Notes: generated by a model from the sequence alone, not told the origin. A stretch of DNA of 64,000 bases from an uncultured Bacilli bacterium (GCA_944373145.1 CALWAL010000006.1:49129-113128); one strand, 5' to 3'. Positions 1 through 6,528 are shown, counted from the stretch's first letter. Made by a program: numbers and translations.

Positions 1-1279
1 TTTGAATTTGAACTGAAGATTCTTGGGTAGAATCTATTTCCTCAGTATTAATTTCATCGATTTCTTTTTTAACTTGACTTATTTTTTCTTTGTATGAGTT
101 AATTACTACATCAATTTCACTCATTCTAGTTAACTTTTCTTTAGCTTTTGCAACATACAAATTAGCTCTTGCTTTGGATTCTTCTTTTAAACTATTCAAT
201 ACTTCTTTTATTTTTTCTCCTGGTAGTGGTTGACCGCAAGCAGTACATGTACTATTTTCAACTTTTATTTCACGTTTTACTTCTTCATCATACCTGCTTC
301 TTAATTCTTCCCTATCAGCTATTAAACTTGATTTTTCAAGTTCTAAACGTTCAATATCTTGATTAATACTTTCAATTTGATTAGTTTTTTCTTTAATTTT
401 ATTTGTTTTTATAAGTTCTACATCAATATTTGAACTGTTATATGTTTTTTGATATTCAACGTTGTCTTTTAATAAATTATCTCTTGTATTGATATTAGCT
501 TTTAAATTTCCTTCTAAAATAGTTAATTTTGAAATTTCAGCATCTTGTGCAGCTTTTTTTTCTTTTAGAATATTAAAAGATTCAATTGTTGCTTTTATTT
601 CTTGTTTTCTTTCTTCCAATTGTTGTTGCTCATTATCATCAACAACTAATTGTTGAATATCAGTATGTTTTTGGTCAATATTACCTTGTAGAACTTTTAT
701 TTCGCTTGCAAGTTCTGATTTGCTAGTTTTAATATCTTCAGCTGTCTTTTCTACTCCGACCGATTCAATTTTATCTCTTATTAAATTAAAATCTCCTCTA
801 ACAAATACCTCTTCATTTTTTATTTCACCAATCAATCCCATAATTAAACTTCGTAGTTCTTTCCAATGCAAGTTAGGAATGTAGTCAATATTTGATAATG
901 CTTTAAATTCCGCGTCTGTAATAAAAAACTTGTCTCTTAAATAATTGTTAAATTCCGTAACACCAAATTTGACATCATCTACTTTAATCGTAGTTAAACT
1001 ATTGTTCCAAATTCTTTCAATTTTAGTATCATTGATAATTAACAATACACTAGTTGCTAAATCTTCTTTTTCCTCACCGTCTATTATAGGTTTTATTTTA
1101 AATTGCTTTTCGTCAGCAAAATTTTTTCCAAATAAACACCATGTAATAGCATCTAATACAGTTGTCTTACCGATTCCATTTTCACCTTCCAAAATATTTT
1201 TGTTTTCCATAAAATTTAATTTTAATTCTGAACATCCTTTAAAGTTCTTAATTTGAATATTATTAATTACTAATTTCAT
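1..1279 (-). CDS. SbcC/Rad50-like AAA ATPase, partial (C-terminus beyond window)
   Basis: An open frame runs from an ATG at 1279 off the left edge (about 426 codons seen), so the C-terminal half is missing. Residues about 30-38 read GENGIGKTT, a Walker A loop of the SMC/SbcC/RecN type, just after a short RecF-like N-terminal strand. A long charged coiled-coil stretch follows, and near residue 345 is CTACGQPLPG, a CxxC zinc-hook motif that joins two coiled-coil arms in SbcC/Rad50 proteins. The ribosome site AGGAG lies 6 bases before the ATG and inside the end of the preceding small gene, so translation is probably coupled. In phages and integrative elements such ATPases work with an exonuclease in recombination or replication. 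Walker B and signature motifs would lie outside the window. Confidence 0.8.
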   Translation of the reverse strand, partial: MKLVINNIQIKNFKGCSELKLNFMENKNILEGENGIGKTTVLDAITWCLFGKNFADEKQFKIKPIIDGEEKEDLATSVLLIINDTKIERIWNNSLTTIKVDDVKFGVTEFNNYLRDKFFITDAEFKALSNIDYIPNLHWKELRSLIMGLIGEIKNEEVFVRGDFNLIRDKIESVGVEKTAEDIKTSKSELASEIKVLQGNIDQKHTDIQQLVVDDNEQQQLEERKQEIKATIESFNILKEKKAAQDAEISKLTILEGNLKANINTRDNLLKDNVEYQKTYNSSNIDVELIKTNKIKEKTNQIESINQDIERLELEKSSLIADREELRSRYDEEVKREIKVENSTCTACGQPLPGEKIKEVLNSLKEESKARANLYVAKAKEKLTRMSEIDVVINSYKEKISQVKKEIDEINTEEIDSTQESSVQIQ

Positions 1280-1418
1280 TCTTCTCTCCTTCATTTTTTA
1301 GTTTTATAATTTCATCTAATTGCTTACTATTTAAAAATATTTTATTGTTACAATATAATCTAATTATTTCTTTTGGATTTTTTTCTTTTAATAATTTCTT
1401 ATAATTTTTTGCTTTCAT
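1263..1418 (-). CDS. Small hypothetical protein of the integrated element
   Basis: A 51-residue lysine-rich protein with no recognised domain. I place the start at the ATG at 1418 because it overlaps the upstream gene's stop as ATGA and has AGGTG 5 bases before it; an upstream in-frame ATG at 1448 lacks these features. The 3' end overlaps the ATPase start by 17 bases and supplies its ribosome site. This tight stacking is typical of phage-type early operons. Function unknown. Confidence 0.6.
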   Translation of the reverse strand: MKAKNYKKLLKEKNPKEIIRLYCNNKIFLNSKQLDEIIKLKNEGEKNEISN

Positions 1419-1696
1419 TTTGCACCTATACTTAATATCCAATAACAAATTCTTCTAAATAGGCTTTCGTTTTTTGTAATATCACAATCTTTAGTATGAT
1501 TTTTTAATATTCCTAATTGGTGTAACCTGTTATGAGCAATCAACTCATTTAATGCTGATTTTTTACTTCTGTCAACTAAGTCAAGTGGAACATCATTTAA
1601 AAAATTAGTTATTTCTTCTTTAGTCCTTAATTTCATCGAATTTATTATTTTAATATTTTTTGTTAATGAATTATATTTATATCTAACTTTAGTCAT
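1415..1696 (-). CDS. Conserved small phage/plasmid-type protein, unknown function
   Basis: A 93-residue protein starting at the ATG at 1696, which has AGGAG 6 bases upstream inside the preceding gene. The second half holds an NELIAHNRLHQLG stretch, then HTKDCD, then a hydrophobic RRICYWILSIG tail. As far as I recall, small proteins with an HNxLxxLG...SHTKDxD pattern and a C-terminal hydrophobic helix recur in phages and plasmids of low-GC Gram-positives, but I know no function. It overlaps the gene before it (8 bases) and the gene after it (ATGA), so the four genes form one operon. Confidence 0.6.
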   Translation of the reverse strand: MTKVRYKYNSLTKNIKIINSMKLRTKEEITNFLNDVPLDLVDRSKKSALNELIAHNRLHQLGILKNHTKDCDITKNESLFRRICYWILSIGAK

Positions 1697-2048
1697 AAAA
1701 TTCTCCTGTATCATTTAGCCAATCATAATCAAATAGTTCTAATTTCTTTTCTGATTTAATTGATTCAGCTAAATATTCTTTGTTTATAAAATATTCGTTG
1801 CTATCTATCTTCCCGCTACCTTTTGTTCTTTTATAAACTCTTATTACGTTCTTATTCTCTAACTCTTTAATTGAGCGTATTATTGTTGTATGTGAGAAAT
1901 GATACTTTTGTTCTATCATTCTAAGTGAAGGATAACATCTACCTTCTTTATCAGAATAAAGAATCAATATAGTTAAAAGTTTATACGAACTAGTGGAAAT
2001 ATCTAACTTTAAAATATTTTTATTTAAAATTATAGTTTTTCTCTCCAC
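1689..2048 (-). CDS. Winged-helix DNA-binding protein (HTH_36-like), probable replication or early regulator
   Basis: A 119-residue protein that starts with GTG at 2048; CCTCCT on the plus strand at 2061-2066 gives an AGGAGG site 12 bases upstream. Residues about 16-72 form a winged helix: SSYKLLTILILYSD, then CYPSLRMIEQKY, then HTTIIRSIKELENK. This pattern is found in replication initiators of plasmids, phages and integrative elements. Three copies of a 16-base repeat lie directly upstream (2081-2208), which suggests that it binds them as iterons or as its own operator. It could be a transcription factor rather than an initiator; the length favours a single DNA-binding domain. Confidence 0.65.
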   Translation of the reverse strand: MERKTIILNKNILKLDISTSSYKLLTILILYSDKEGRCYPSLRMIEQKYHFSHTTIIRSIKELENKNVIRVYKRTKGSGKIDSNEYFINKEYLAESIKSEKKLELFDYDWLNDTGEFYD

Positions 2049-2080
2049 ATATTTTTTTATCCTCCTAGTTTAAATTTAGT

Positions 2081-2208
2081 GTTCCATTTTTGGTACCATA
2101 AGTATTAATAATATATTTATATATATATTTTAATTAGTATATATATCTATATACTTCTGTTCCATTTTTGGTACCACTAACCCCCTTTTAGTGTTCCATT
2201 TTTGGTAC
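2081..2208. repeat. Three iteron-like direct repeats
   Basis: The 16-mer GTTCCATTTTTGGTAC occurs at 2081-2096, 2159-2174 and 2193-2208. All copies have the same orientation and lie just upstream of the minus-strand winged-helix gene. Each copy ends in GGTAC or GGTACC, itself a palindrome. Direct repeats beside a HTH gene are the usual layout of an iteron origin or an autoregulated promoter; the AT-rich gap at 2099-2158 would suit melting. Binding by the neighbour gene is inferred. Confidence 0.65.
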
Positions 2209-2218
2209 TACTAAAAAT

Positions 2219-2247
2219 TTGATTTTTTTCTCCGCATTTTGTATAAT
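2219..2247 (+). promoter_or_regulatory. Promoter of a short plus-strand RNA
   Basis: TTGATT at 2219-2224 and a perfect TATAAT at 2242-2247 are separated by exactly 17 bases. It faces opposite to the surrounding minus-strand operon and no coding region follows, only a hairpin with a T run about 30 bases on. Confidence 0.55.
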
Positions 2248-2253
2248 TAAGTC

Positions 2254-2314
2254 GTAAAATTTTTATGCAAATTTTTTACTGATTTAGTTGGTGCAACAAC
2301 TAAGTCTTTTTTTT
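2254..2314 (+). ncRNA. Candidate ~60-nt antisense RNA in the leader of the HTH/replication operon
   Basis: It starts about 7 bases after the -10 box at 2242-2247 and ends in a strong intrinsic terminator: a 10-bp stem at 2281-2290/2297-2306 with one G-T pair, loop GTGCAA, then eight T. No reading frame fits. It lies opposite the leader between the small membrane-protein gene and the winged-helix gene, so the RNA would pair fully with that mRNA. Plasmid copy-control RNAs have this layout. The coordinates are approximate and the function is inferred. Confidence 0.45.
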
Positions 2315-2356
2315 GCATTTAAATGGTCATTTTTTGATGTTTCTTGTATTTCAATG

Positions 2357-2572
2357 TTATTGCTCATTACATACATAAAACTCGTCTCCTGTGCCTGTAT
2401 AAGCTAATTTTATGCCATATCCTTGACTAGCACATCTTTCAGATACTCTCTCAATATGTTTTTTTTCTTCTATGTCTAGCATGATAATTGACCAAATTAA
2501 TACAATTAAAATTACTACTGGAATTAATGCAATAAAAACATAATCCCATTTTATTCTTCTTCTTTTTTTCAT
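2357..2572 (-). CDS. Small single-pass membrane protein
   Basis: A 71-residue protein. The ATG at 2572 is chosen because AAAGGAG lies 7 bases before it; an upstream ATG at 2596 would overlap the previous gene. It has a basic N-terminus (KKRRRIK), one hydrophobic segment at about residues 12-33, and a polar tail with two cysteines (SERCASQGY and FYVCNEQ) that would face outside if the positive-inside rule holds. It is in an operon with the gene at 2574-2837, two bases away. Function not recognised. Confidence 0.5.
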   Translation of the reverse strand: MKKRRRIKWDYVFIALIPVVILIVLIWSIIMLDIEEKKHIERVSERCASQGYGIKLAYTGTGDEFYVCNEQ

Positions 2573-2573
2573 T

Positions 2574-2837
2574 TTATTCTCCTTTGCTATTAACAATTTT
2601 CCTTAGATATTTAATATCAATATTTAAATAGTCAACTACTTCTTTGCTTGGAACTAAACCAGATGGCAAAAAATAATTTTGATCTCTTTCTTTGATTTTT
2701 AGTTCAATTTCATTTTTAATATAACTTGCTTTTGTATATCCAACGCAGGCTATATCTTTTATATCTTTGGTAGTTAGCCATTGATTTTCTAAAATCCTTA
2801 ATATTTCATTTGCAGATAACCTTTTTACAATTCTCAT
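2574..2837 (-). CDS. Small DNA-binding-like protein (DUF3173/excisionase-like)
   Basis: An 87-residue protein with AAGGAGTTTAT before the ATG. It contains LTTKDIKDIACVGYTKASYI, a helix-turn-helix-like segment, followed by SGLVPSKEVVDYLNI. The layout resembles the short DUF3173 proteins of Tn916-type elements (an N-terminal helical region, then a VPxxxVxxxL end), but I cannot confirm the family. It is probably the first gene of the minus-strand early operon, read away from the divergent DUF2188 gene. Confidence 0.45.
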   Translation of the reverse strand: MRIVKRLSANEILRILENQWLTTKDIKDIACVGYTKASYIKNEIELKIKERDQNYFLPSGLVPSKEVVDYLNIDIKYLRKIVNSKGE

Positions 2838-2859
2838 ATAAACTCCTTTCTGTTCATTT

Positions 2860-2902
2860 GGTGGTTTGGTGTGTTATAATCACCTTAGAAAGTGAGGTGA
2901 TT
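2860..2902 (+). promoter_or_regulatory. Promoter/operator region of the DUF2188 gene
   Basis: An extended -10 element TGT-TATAAT ends at 2880. GGTGGTTTGGTG at 2860-2871 lies between it and the -35 zone, and the same 12-mer recurs inverted at 5078-5089. A perfect 8-bp inverted repeat, AATCACCT (2878-2885) with AGGTGATT (2895-2902), overlaps the -10 box and the ribosome site. As the left arm is upstream of the expected transcript start, it is more likely a protein operator than an RNA hairpin. Confidence 0.45.
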
Positions 2903-2905
2903 TTA

Positions 2906-3136
2906 TTGGCTAATCAACATGTTATTCCTAATCCTAATGGTGGTTGGGATGTTAAAGGTGAAGGCAATTCTAGAGCAACAAAACATACTGATACACAACG
3001 AGAAGCTATTGACGTTGCAAAAGATATTGCTCGAAAACAACATTCAGAAGCTATTATTCACGGTCGTGATGGTAAAATTCGTGATAAAGATTCTTATGGT
3101 AATGATCCTATGCCACCTAAAGATAGAATACATTAA
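2906..3136 (+). CDS. DUF2188 family protein
   Basis: A 76-residue protein starting with TTG at 2906, with AGGTGA 5 bases upstream; earlier in-frame ATGs lie before the promoter. It matches DUF2188 over its whole length: HVIPNPNGGWDVKGEG, then a T-x-A region (TQREAIDVAKDIARKQ), then IIHGRDGKIRDKDSYGNDP. The family is common in bacteria and mobile elements and has no settled function. The gene is divergent from the early operon and ends in a hairpin terminator, so it is its own unit. Confidence 0.85.
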   Translation: MANQHVIPNPNGGWDVKGEGNSRATKHTDTQREAIDVAKDIARKQHSEAIIHGRDGKIRDKDSYGNDPMPPKDRIH

Positions 3137-3142
3137 ATTTTT

Positions 3143-3167
3143 GACTAGACTTTGTTCTAGTCTTTTT
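3143..3167 (+). terminator. Terminator of the DUF2188 gene
   Basis: A 7-bp stem GACTAGA (3143-3149)/TCTAGTC (3156-3162) followed by five T. Its right arm overlaps the last codons of the convergent small gene at 3157-3315. Confidence 0.7.
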
Positions 3168-3315
3168 CAAGTGGTATTAGTTTAACTTTAATAATATACG
3201 GTTTTATACATTTCACATCATATTGAGTTATCGTAGCTATTATTTCGCTAGTTTCTTCATTTTCAATTGTTATGTATTCTATTTCATCATTTAAGATTTC
3301 TATTTTTTCTTTCAT
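3157..3315 (-). CDS. Small acidic protein of the element, unknown
   Basis: A 52-residue frame with ATG at 3315 and stop TAG at 3157-3159. GGAGG lies 6 bases before the ATG, a near-ideal ribosome site, which is why I call it despite its size. The protein begins MKEKIEILNDEIEYITIEN and ends in a lysine-rich tail. It lies just downstream of the Cro-like gene, so it would be the second gene of the leftward transcript. No family recognised. Confidence 0.55.
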   Translation of the reverse strand: MKEKIEILNDEIEYITIENEETSEIIATITQYDVKCIKPYIIKVKLIPLEKD

Positions 3316-3378
3316 TTTCTACCTCCGATTTCTTTAGTTTTCATTTTAAATGTTAAAATTTTTAAGCATAGTATGAAC

Positions 3379-3609
3379 TTAATTATTGCTTAGTGAAATA
3401 TTGTCATCTTTTCTAACCCCTAAATAATCAAGTGTACATTCTGGAAACCATGCATTTTTTATAATTTTAAACTCTTTTAATTTAAAATCACTTCTTCCAT
3501 TCATTTTCTCGTTTACAGTAGAAATGCTAATTAATAATAAATTTGATATATCTTCATATGTCTTACCATTTCTTTTCAACTCTGCAATTAAATTAGGATA
3601 CATCTCCAT
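3379..3609 (-). CDS. Cro-like HTH regulator
   Basis: About 76 residues: a single helix-turn-helix (KTYEDISNLLLISISTVNEKMNG) with a basic second half (FKLKEFKIIKNAW). This is the size and shape of phage Cro/DUF739-type proteins. The start at 3609 has AGGAGG 4 bases upstream; ATG 3603 is an alternative with a spacing of 10. It is transcribed leftward from a strong promoter whose spacer holds operator O2, divergently from the HTH repressor gene. That is the arrangement of a lysogeny switch. Confidence 0.7.
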   Translation of the reverse strand: MEMYPNLIAELKRNGKTYEDISNLLLISISTVNEKMNGRSDFKLKEFKIIKNAWFPECTLDYLGVRKDDNISLSNN

Positions 3610-3629
3610 CTTCCCTCCTATCATTTCAA

Positions 3630-3719
3630 ATACGGTATTCCGTATCTGATAATTTAATTTTATACGGTATTCCGTATTTTGTCAATACTTTTTTAATAAA
3701 AAAATACGACAAACCGTAT
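3630..3719. promoter_or_regulatory. Three-site operator of the lysogeny-type switch
   Basis: Inverted repeats ATACGG-N4-CCGTAT occur at 3630-3645 (O1) and 3662-3677 (O2), with a third, imperfect copy ATACGA-N4-CCGTAT at 3704-3719 (O3). Centre spacings are 32 and 42 bases, about three and four helical turns. O2 fills the spacer of the leftward promoter, and O3 lies just before the rightward promoter zone. Binding by the two flanking HTH proteins is inferred. Confidence 0.75.
3657..3685 (-). promoter_or_regulatory. Leftward (Cro-side) promoter
   Basis: Read on the minus strand: consensus TTGACA (3685-3680), a 17-base spacer holding operator O2, and TAAAAT (3662-3657). Repressor bound at O2 would directly block polymerase. 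Confidence 0.75.
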
Positions 3720-3726
3720 TTTTAGT

Positions 3727-3756
3727 ATTACATTTTATTTTTAATTATGCTATAAT
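3727..3756 (+). promoter_or_regulatory. Rightward (repressor) promoter
   Basis: A perfect TATAAT at 3751-3756 with a weak -35, ATTACA, at 3727-3732 (18-base spacer), just right of operator O3. AGAGGGGAG then precedes the repressor ATG at 3780. The weak -35 next to an operator would suit autoregulation or activation. Confidence 0.5.
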
Positions 3757-3779
3757 CTTTTTAGAGGGGAGAAATTACA

Positions 3780-4157
3780 ATGAACTTTAAAGAAAAAGTA
3801 GACTTTTTTATGAAGCAAAATTCTATTGATAATCTAAAACAATTAGCACTAAAAAGTGATATTCCATATACAACATTGAGAGACTGCTATGAAAAAGACA
3901 ATGCTGACAATTCTAGAATGTCTACAATTCGAAAATTAGCATCATATATGAATTGCACAGTTGATTATTTGGCTTATGACGAACTAGAATCTCCACAATT
4001 AACAATTATTAATCCAAAAAATAAAGCAACAATTGATGGAATAGATAAAATTCTTTTTTCAAAAGCAAAAATGTTAAACGATGAAGAAAAACGAACAATA
4101 ATATCTATAATTGATGCTATCCATAAAGACGTGGATAAAGACTTAGATAAAGAATAG
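3780..4157 (+). CDS. HTH repressor (CI/ImmR-like)
   Basis: A 125-residue protein. The N-terminal 65 residues form an XRE-type HTH: NLKQLALKSDIPYTTLRDCYEK, then STIRKLASYMNCTVDYLAY. A helical region rich in lysine and aspartate follows and would serve dimerisation. There is no LexA-type autocleavage domain. It is followed 12 bases later by an ImmA/IrrE-type protease gene, so I infer an ImmR/ImmA-type system as in ICEBs1 and many low-GC phages, where the protease cuts the repressor on induction. Confidence 0.8.
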   Translation: MNFKEKVDFFMKQNSIDNLKQLALKSDIPYTTLRDCYEKDNADNSRMSTIRKLASYMNCTVDYLAYDELESPQLTIINPKNKATIDGIDKILFSKAKMLNDEEKRTIISIIDAIHKDVDKDLDKE

Positions 4158-4169
4158 TAGGTGTAATTT

Positions 4170-4475
4170 ATGTTAATAGATCTTATTAATGGTAACATTG
4201 AAGAACAAGATTATTTAAGTCAAAATAATGTTAAAATTGTTATTAAAAAATTGCCTAAAAAAATCTATGGTTTCATCCATAGATATAAGGATTTAAATAT
4301 CATTACTATCAATTGGAATATATCCAAAGAAAAAAAGAAAATGACACTGTTACACGAATTAGCACATCTGGAATTGTTGCATCTTGATAACAATCTATTA
4401 GAATTTAAAATTGAAAACATTGAAGATGAAGCTGACGCTTATATTAAATTTTTGTTAGAAAGCAAAATTGATTAA
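4170..4475 (+). CDS. ImmA/IrrE-type metallopeptidase
   Basis: A 101-residue protein with HELAHLELLH (residues about 65-74), the zinc-binding HExxH of the ImmA/IrrE family, preceded by the strand INWNISKEKKKMTLL and followed by EDEADAYIKFLLE, which supplies the usual downstream acidic residue and helix. It is shorter than typical ImmA proteins, so it may be a minimal form. It lies immediately downstream of the HTH repressor and is its likely anti-repressor partner; that role rests on family knowledge and gene order. Confidence 0.8.
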   Translation: MLIDLINGNIEEQDYLSQNNVKIVIKKLPKKIYGFIHRYKDLNIITINWNISKEKKKMTLLHELAHLELLHLDNNLLEFKIENIEDEADAYIKFLLESKID

Positions 4476-4528
4476 AAATGCGCTAGTACAGGTATTTTTA
4501 ATATAGAAGTATGATTGGAGGTGGAATA

Positions 4529-5038
4529 ATGAAAAAAATTTTAAGTGTTTTATTAGTTTCTATTTTATTAGTTACTTTAACAGCTTGCGGTAGTGAAGAA
4601 AAAGTAAAAGAATCTGATTCTAATAAAAATGATGCAGGTGCAATGACACAGGAAGATATCAACGATAGAATATATGATTCAGCAATGGAACTAACTTCAA
4701 TTTGGAATGATTATGTTACTAATATCAGAGATTATGCTGCAACAGGAAAAGATAGTATTGGTCAAGAACTAGATATCGAATTTTTAATTGAAAACTTTAA
4801 AATTGACTATGCTAAATTAAGTGATACAAAAGAATTTGTTAACTCATTAGATAGCGAACACGAGCAATTTAAAAATGCTTACAATAAAGCAATGGAACAA
4901 CTTGATATTATTTATAATAGTGCAATTACTGAAACACCAAAGCCAAATGAAGAATTAAGTTATAATCAAAACATTGAATTATTTAAACAATATTTTGATG
5001 TTGTATACAATTATGCTATCGAATTAGCATTTGAATAA
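4529..5038 (+). CDS. Element-encoded lipoprotein
   Basis: A 169-residue protein starting at ATG 4529 (GGAGGTGG 4 bases upstream). It has a lipoprotein signal peptide, MKKILSVLLVSILLVTLTAC, with the lipobox cysteine at residue 20, then a short polar linker and a helical domain with no recognised family. A lipoprotein between the repressor/ImmA genes and the integrase is the usual place for superinfection-exclusion (Ltp-like) or other lysogeny-expressed surface proteins. That role is inferred from position only. Confidence 0.7.
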   Translation: MKKILSVLLVSILLVTLTACGSEEKVKESDSNKNDAGAMTQEDINDRIYDSAMELTSIWNDYVTNIRDYAATGKDSIGQELDIEFLIENFKIDYAKLSDTKEFVNSLDSEHEQFKNAYNKAMEQLDIIYNSAITETPKPNEELSYNQNIELFKQYFDVVYNYAIELAFE

Positions 5039-5043
5039 AAAAA

Positions 5044-5063
5044 GTTAGCGCTGCAACGCTAAC
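5044..5063. terminator. Hairpin after the lipoprotein gene
   Basis: A perfect 7-bp stem GTTAGCG (5044-5050)/CGCTAAC (5057-5063). The T-rich tract (complement of an A run at 5037-5043) lies on the minus-strand side, so it is a better terminator for leftward RNA. Rightward it may only stabilise the mRNA end. Confidence 0.5.
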
Positions 5064-5077
5064 TCAATATGAAAAAC

Positions 5078-5100
5078 CACCAAACCACCACGTTTGAACA
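5078..5100 (-). repeat. Second copy of the TGTTCA/GGTGGTTTGGTG motif
   Basis: On the minus strand, TGTTCA is followed 5 bases on by GGTGGTTTGGTG. The plus strand at 2851-2871 has TGTTCA, 3 bases, then the same 12-mer. The two copies face each other across the switch region, and this one precedes the integrase promoter zone. It could be a regulator or integrase arm site. Confidence 0.45.
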
Positions 5101-5133
5101 AAAAAGAATACAATGAAACTAATTTGTATTGGC

Positions 5134-5160
5134 TTTTCGTGTACTATTATATCACGAAAA
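5134..5160. promoter_or_regulatory. Inverted repeat at the integrase promoter zone
   Basis: TTTTCGTG (5134-5141) and CACGAAAA (5153-5160) form a perfect 8-bp inverted repeat around an AT-rich core (TACTATTATAT) that could hold the -10 box. TTGTAT at 5124-5129 is a possible -35. It may be an operator for integrase control. Confidence 0.35.
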
Positions 5161-5194
5161 CCTATACAAAATCAAGGAAGGAATAAGTGATATT

Positions 5195-6295
5195 ATGGCT
5201 GTATATCAAGAAAAAGATAAAAGGAAATGGACTAAAGACGGTAGATCATGGTATTATGTTTGCTATTATAAAGATATCTATGGCGAAAATAAAAGAAAAA
5301 AATCAAAATCATTCTTACTAAAAAAGGAGGCATTACAAGCGGAAAGAGAATTTTTAAATTCCATAAAAGTTGTTCCTTTAAAAAGTAATATGACTATCGG
5401 AAATTTAAAAGATGATTATTTAAAATATAAAAAAGAAAATGTTCGAATAAGCTCCTACGAATCCACAAAAGTAGCGCTTAAACATATTGATATATTAGAA
5501 AAAATATACATTGACGAATTGAATATTAATCACATTCAAAATTGGAAAAAATATATTAATGAAAAAAATCTTGCTACCGGATACAAAAACACAATTTATA
5601 AAAATTTACGAGCAATGCTAAATTATGGAAACAAAATGTATGATCTTAACATAAATATATTAAACAAAATGACAAATTTTTCTAATCCAAATGAAGTAAA
5701 AAAAGAAATGCTATTTTACACCAAAGAAGAATTTGATAATTTTATTTCTTATGAATCTGACTTAAAATGGATATGTTTCTTTTCTGCTCTATTCTACTGT
5801 GGCCTTCGCCAAGGTGAAGCATTAGCACTAAATTGGAATGATATAAATTTTGAAAATAATACAATTAGAATTAATAAAAGTTTGGCTAATCGTGTAAAAG
5901 GTTCAAAATTTCTCATATTACCGCCGAAAACACGTGGAAGCAATAGAACTATACCGATTCCACTATCTCTAGCTAAAAAACTCAAAATTAGGTATAATGA
6001 GCAAAAAAAATATACAAATTTTTCTAACGATTGGTTCATTTTTGGAGATATATTTCCATTAGCAACCACAACGATTCAAAAAAGAAGAGATAAACTAGTC
6101 GCTTTATCTGGAGTAAAAAGAATTAGAATACATGATTTTAGACATAGTTGTGCATCTCTTTTAATTAGCAAAGGTGCAAATATAACTTTAATAGCTAAAT
6201 ATCTAGGACATGATGATATTTCAACAACCTTGAACACATACTCACACTTTTACAAGAATGATTTAAGCAACTTAATTGAAAGTGTAGATTTATAA
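5195..6295 (+). CDS. int: Tyrosine site-specific recombinase (integrase)
   Basis: A 366-residue protein; the start at 5195 is chosen for AAGGAATAAGTGAT upstream and because the protein then opens MAVYQEKDKRKW as in related integrases. An N-terminal arm-binding domain (WYYVCYYKD to about residue 60) and a SAM-like core-binding domain (about 70-160) come before the catalytic domain. The catalytic domain holds LRQGEALAL (first Arg), HDFRHS (His and second Arg), LGHDDISTTLNTY and the nucleophilic Tyr in TYSHFY. All active-site residues are present. It lies 85 bases from the 3' end of tRNA-Ala, the usual position for an enzyme that recombines into a tRNA gene. Confidence 0.92.
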   Translation: MAVYQEKDKRKWTKDGRSWYYVCYYKDIYGENKRKKSKSFLLKKEALQAEREFLNSIKVVPLKSNMTIGNLKDDYLKYKKENVRISSYESTKVALKHIDILEKIYIDELNINHIQNWKKYINEKNLATGYKNTIYKNLRAMLNYGNKMYDLNINILNKMTNFSNPNEVKKEMLFYTKEEFDNFISYESDLKWICFFSALFYCGLRQGEALALNWNDINFENNTIRINKSLANRVKGSKFLILPPKTRGSNRTIPIPLSLAKKLKIRYNEQKKYTNFSNDWFIFGDIFPLATTTIQKRRDKLVALSGVKRIRIHDFRHSCASLLISKGANITLIAKYLGHDDISTTLNTYSHFYKNDLSNLIESVDL

Positions 6296-6347
6296 AAGGA
6301 GGAAAAAAGTACGTAATTAGTACGTAAAAAGATTAAAACAAAATAAA

Positions 6348-6368
6348 AACCGTTGAATATCAACGGTT
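6348..6368 (-). terminator. Terminator downstream of tRNA-Ala
   Basis: A perfect 9-bp stem AACCGTTGA (6348-6356)/TCAACGGTT (6360-6368) with a 3-base loop, followed on the minus strand by TTTTTATTTTG. As it lies on the element side of the tRNA end, it may have been brought in with the element. Confidence 0.7.
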
Positions 6369-6379
6369 AATAATCTTAA

Positions 6380-6456
6380 TGGTGGAGAATAAGGGATTCG
6401 AACCCTTGACCCCCTGCGTGCAAGGCAGGTGCTCTAGCCAGCTGAGCTAATTCCCC
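6380..6456 (-). tRNA. tRNA-Ala (TGC), attachment site of the element
   Basis: 77 bases with encoded CCA. Acceptor stem GGGGAAT/ATTCTCC pairs fully with one G-T; the anticodon loop CTTGCAC gives TGC. The 3' end faces the integrase gene, so the att core is most likely the tRNA 3' part. The second att copy must lie left of the window; I cannot see it. Confidence 0.95.
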
Positions 6457-6528
6457 AAGTCAAATTTAAGATTACGTGATTAATTATATCTAATAAAATT
6501 TGACTTGTCAATACTAAATCATTATTTT

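Noticed and set aside
2870..2905. RNA hairpin hiding the ribosome site of the DUF2188 gene (riboswitch-like)
   Set aside because: The left arm overlaps the -10 box and would not be in the transcript; a DNA operator is more likely.
5794..6069. Minus-strand frame inside the integrase
   Set aside because: It is a shadow of the integrase catalytic domain with no ribosome site.
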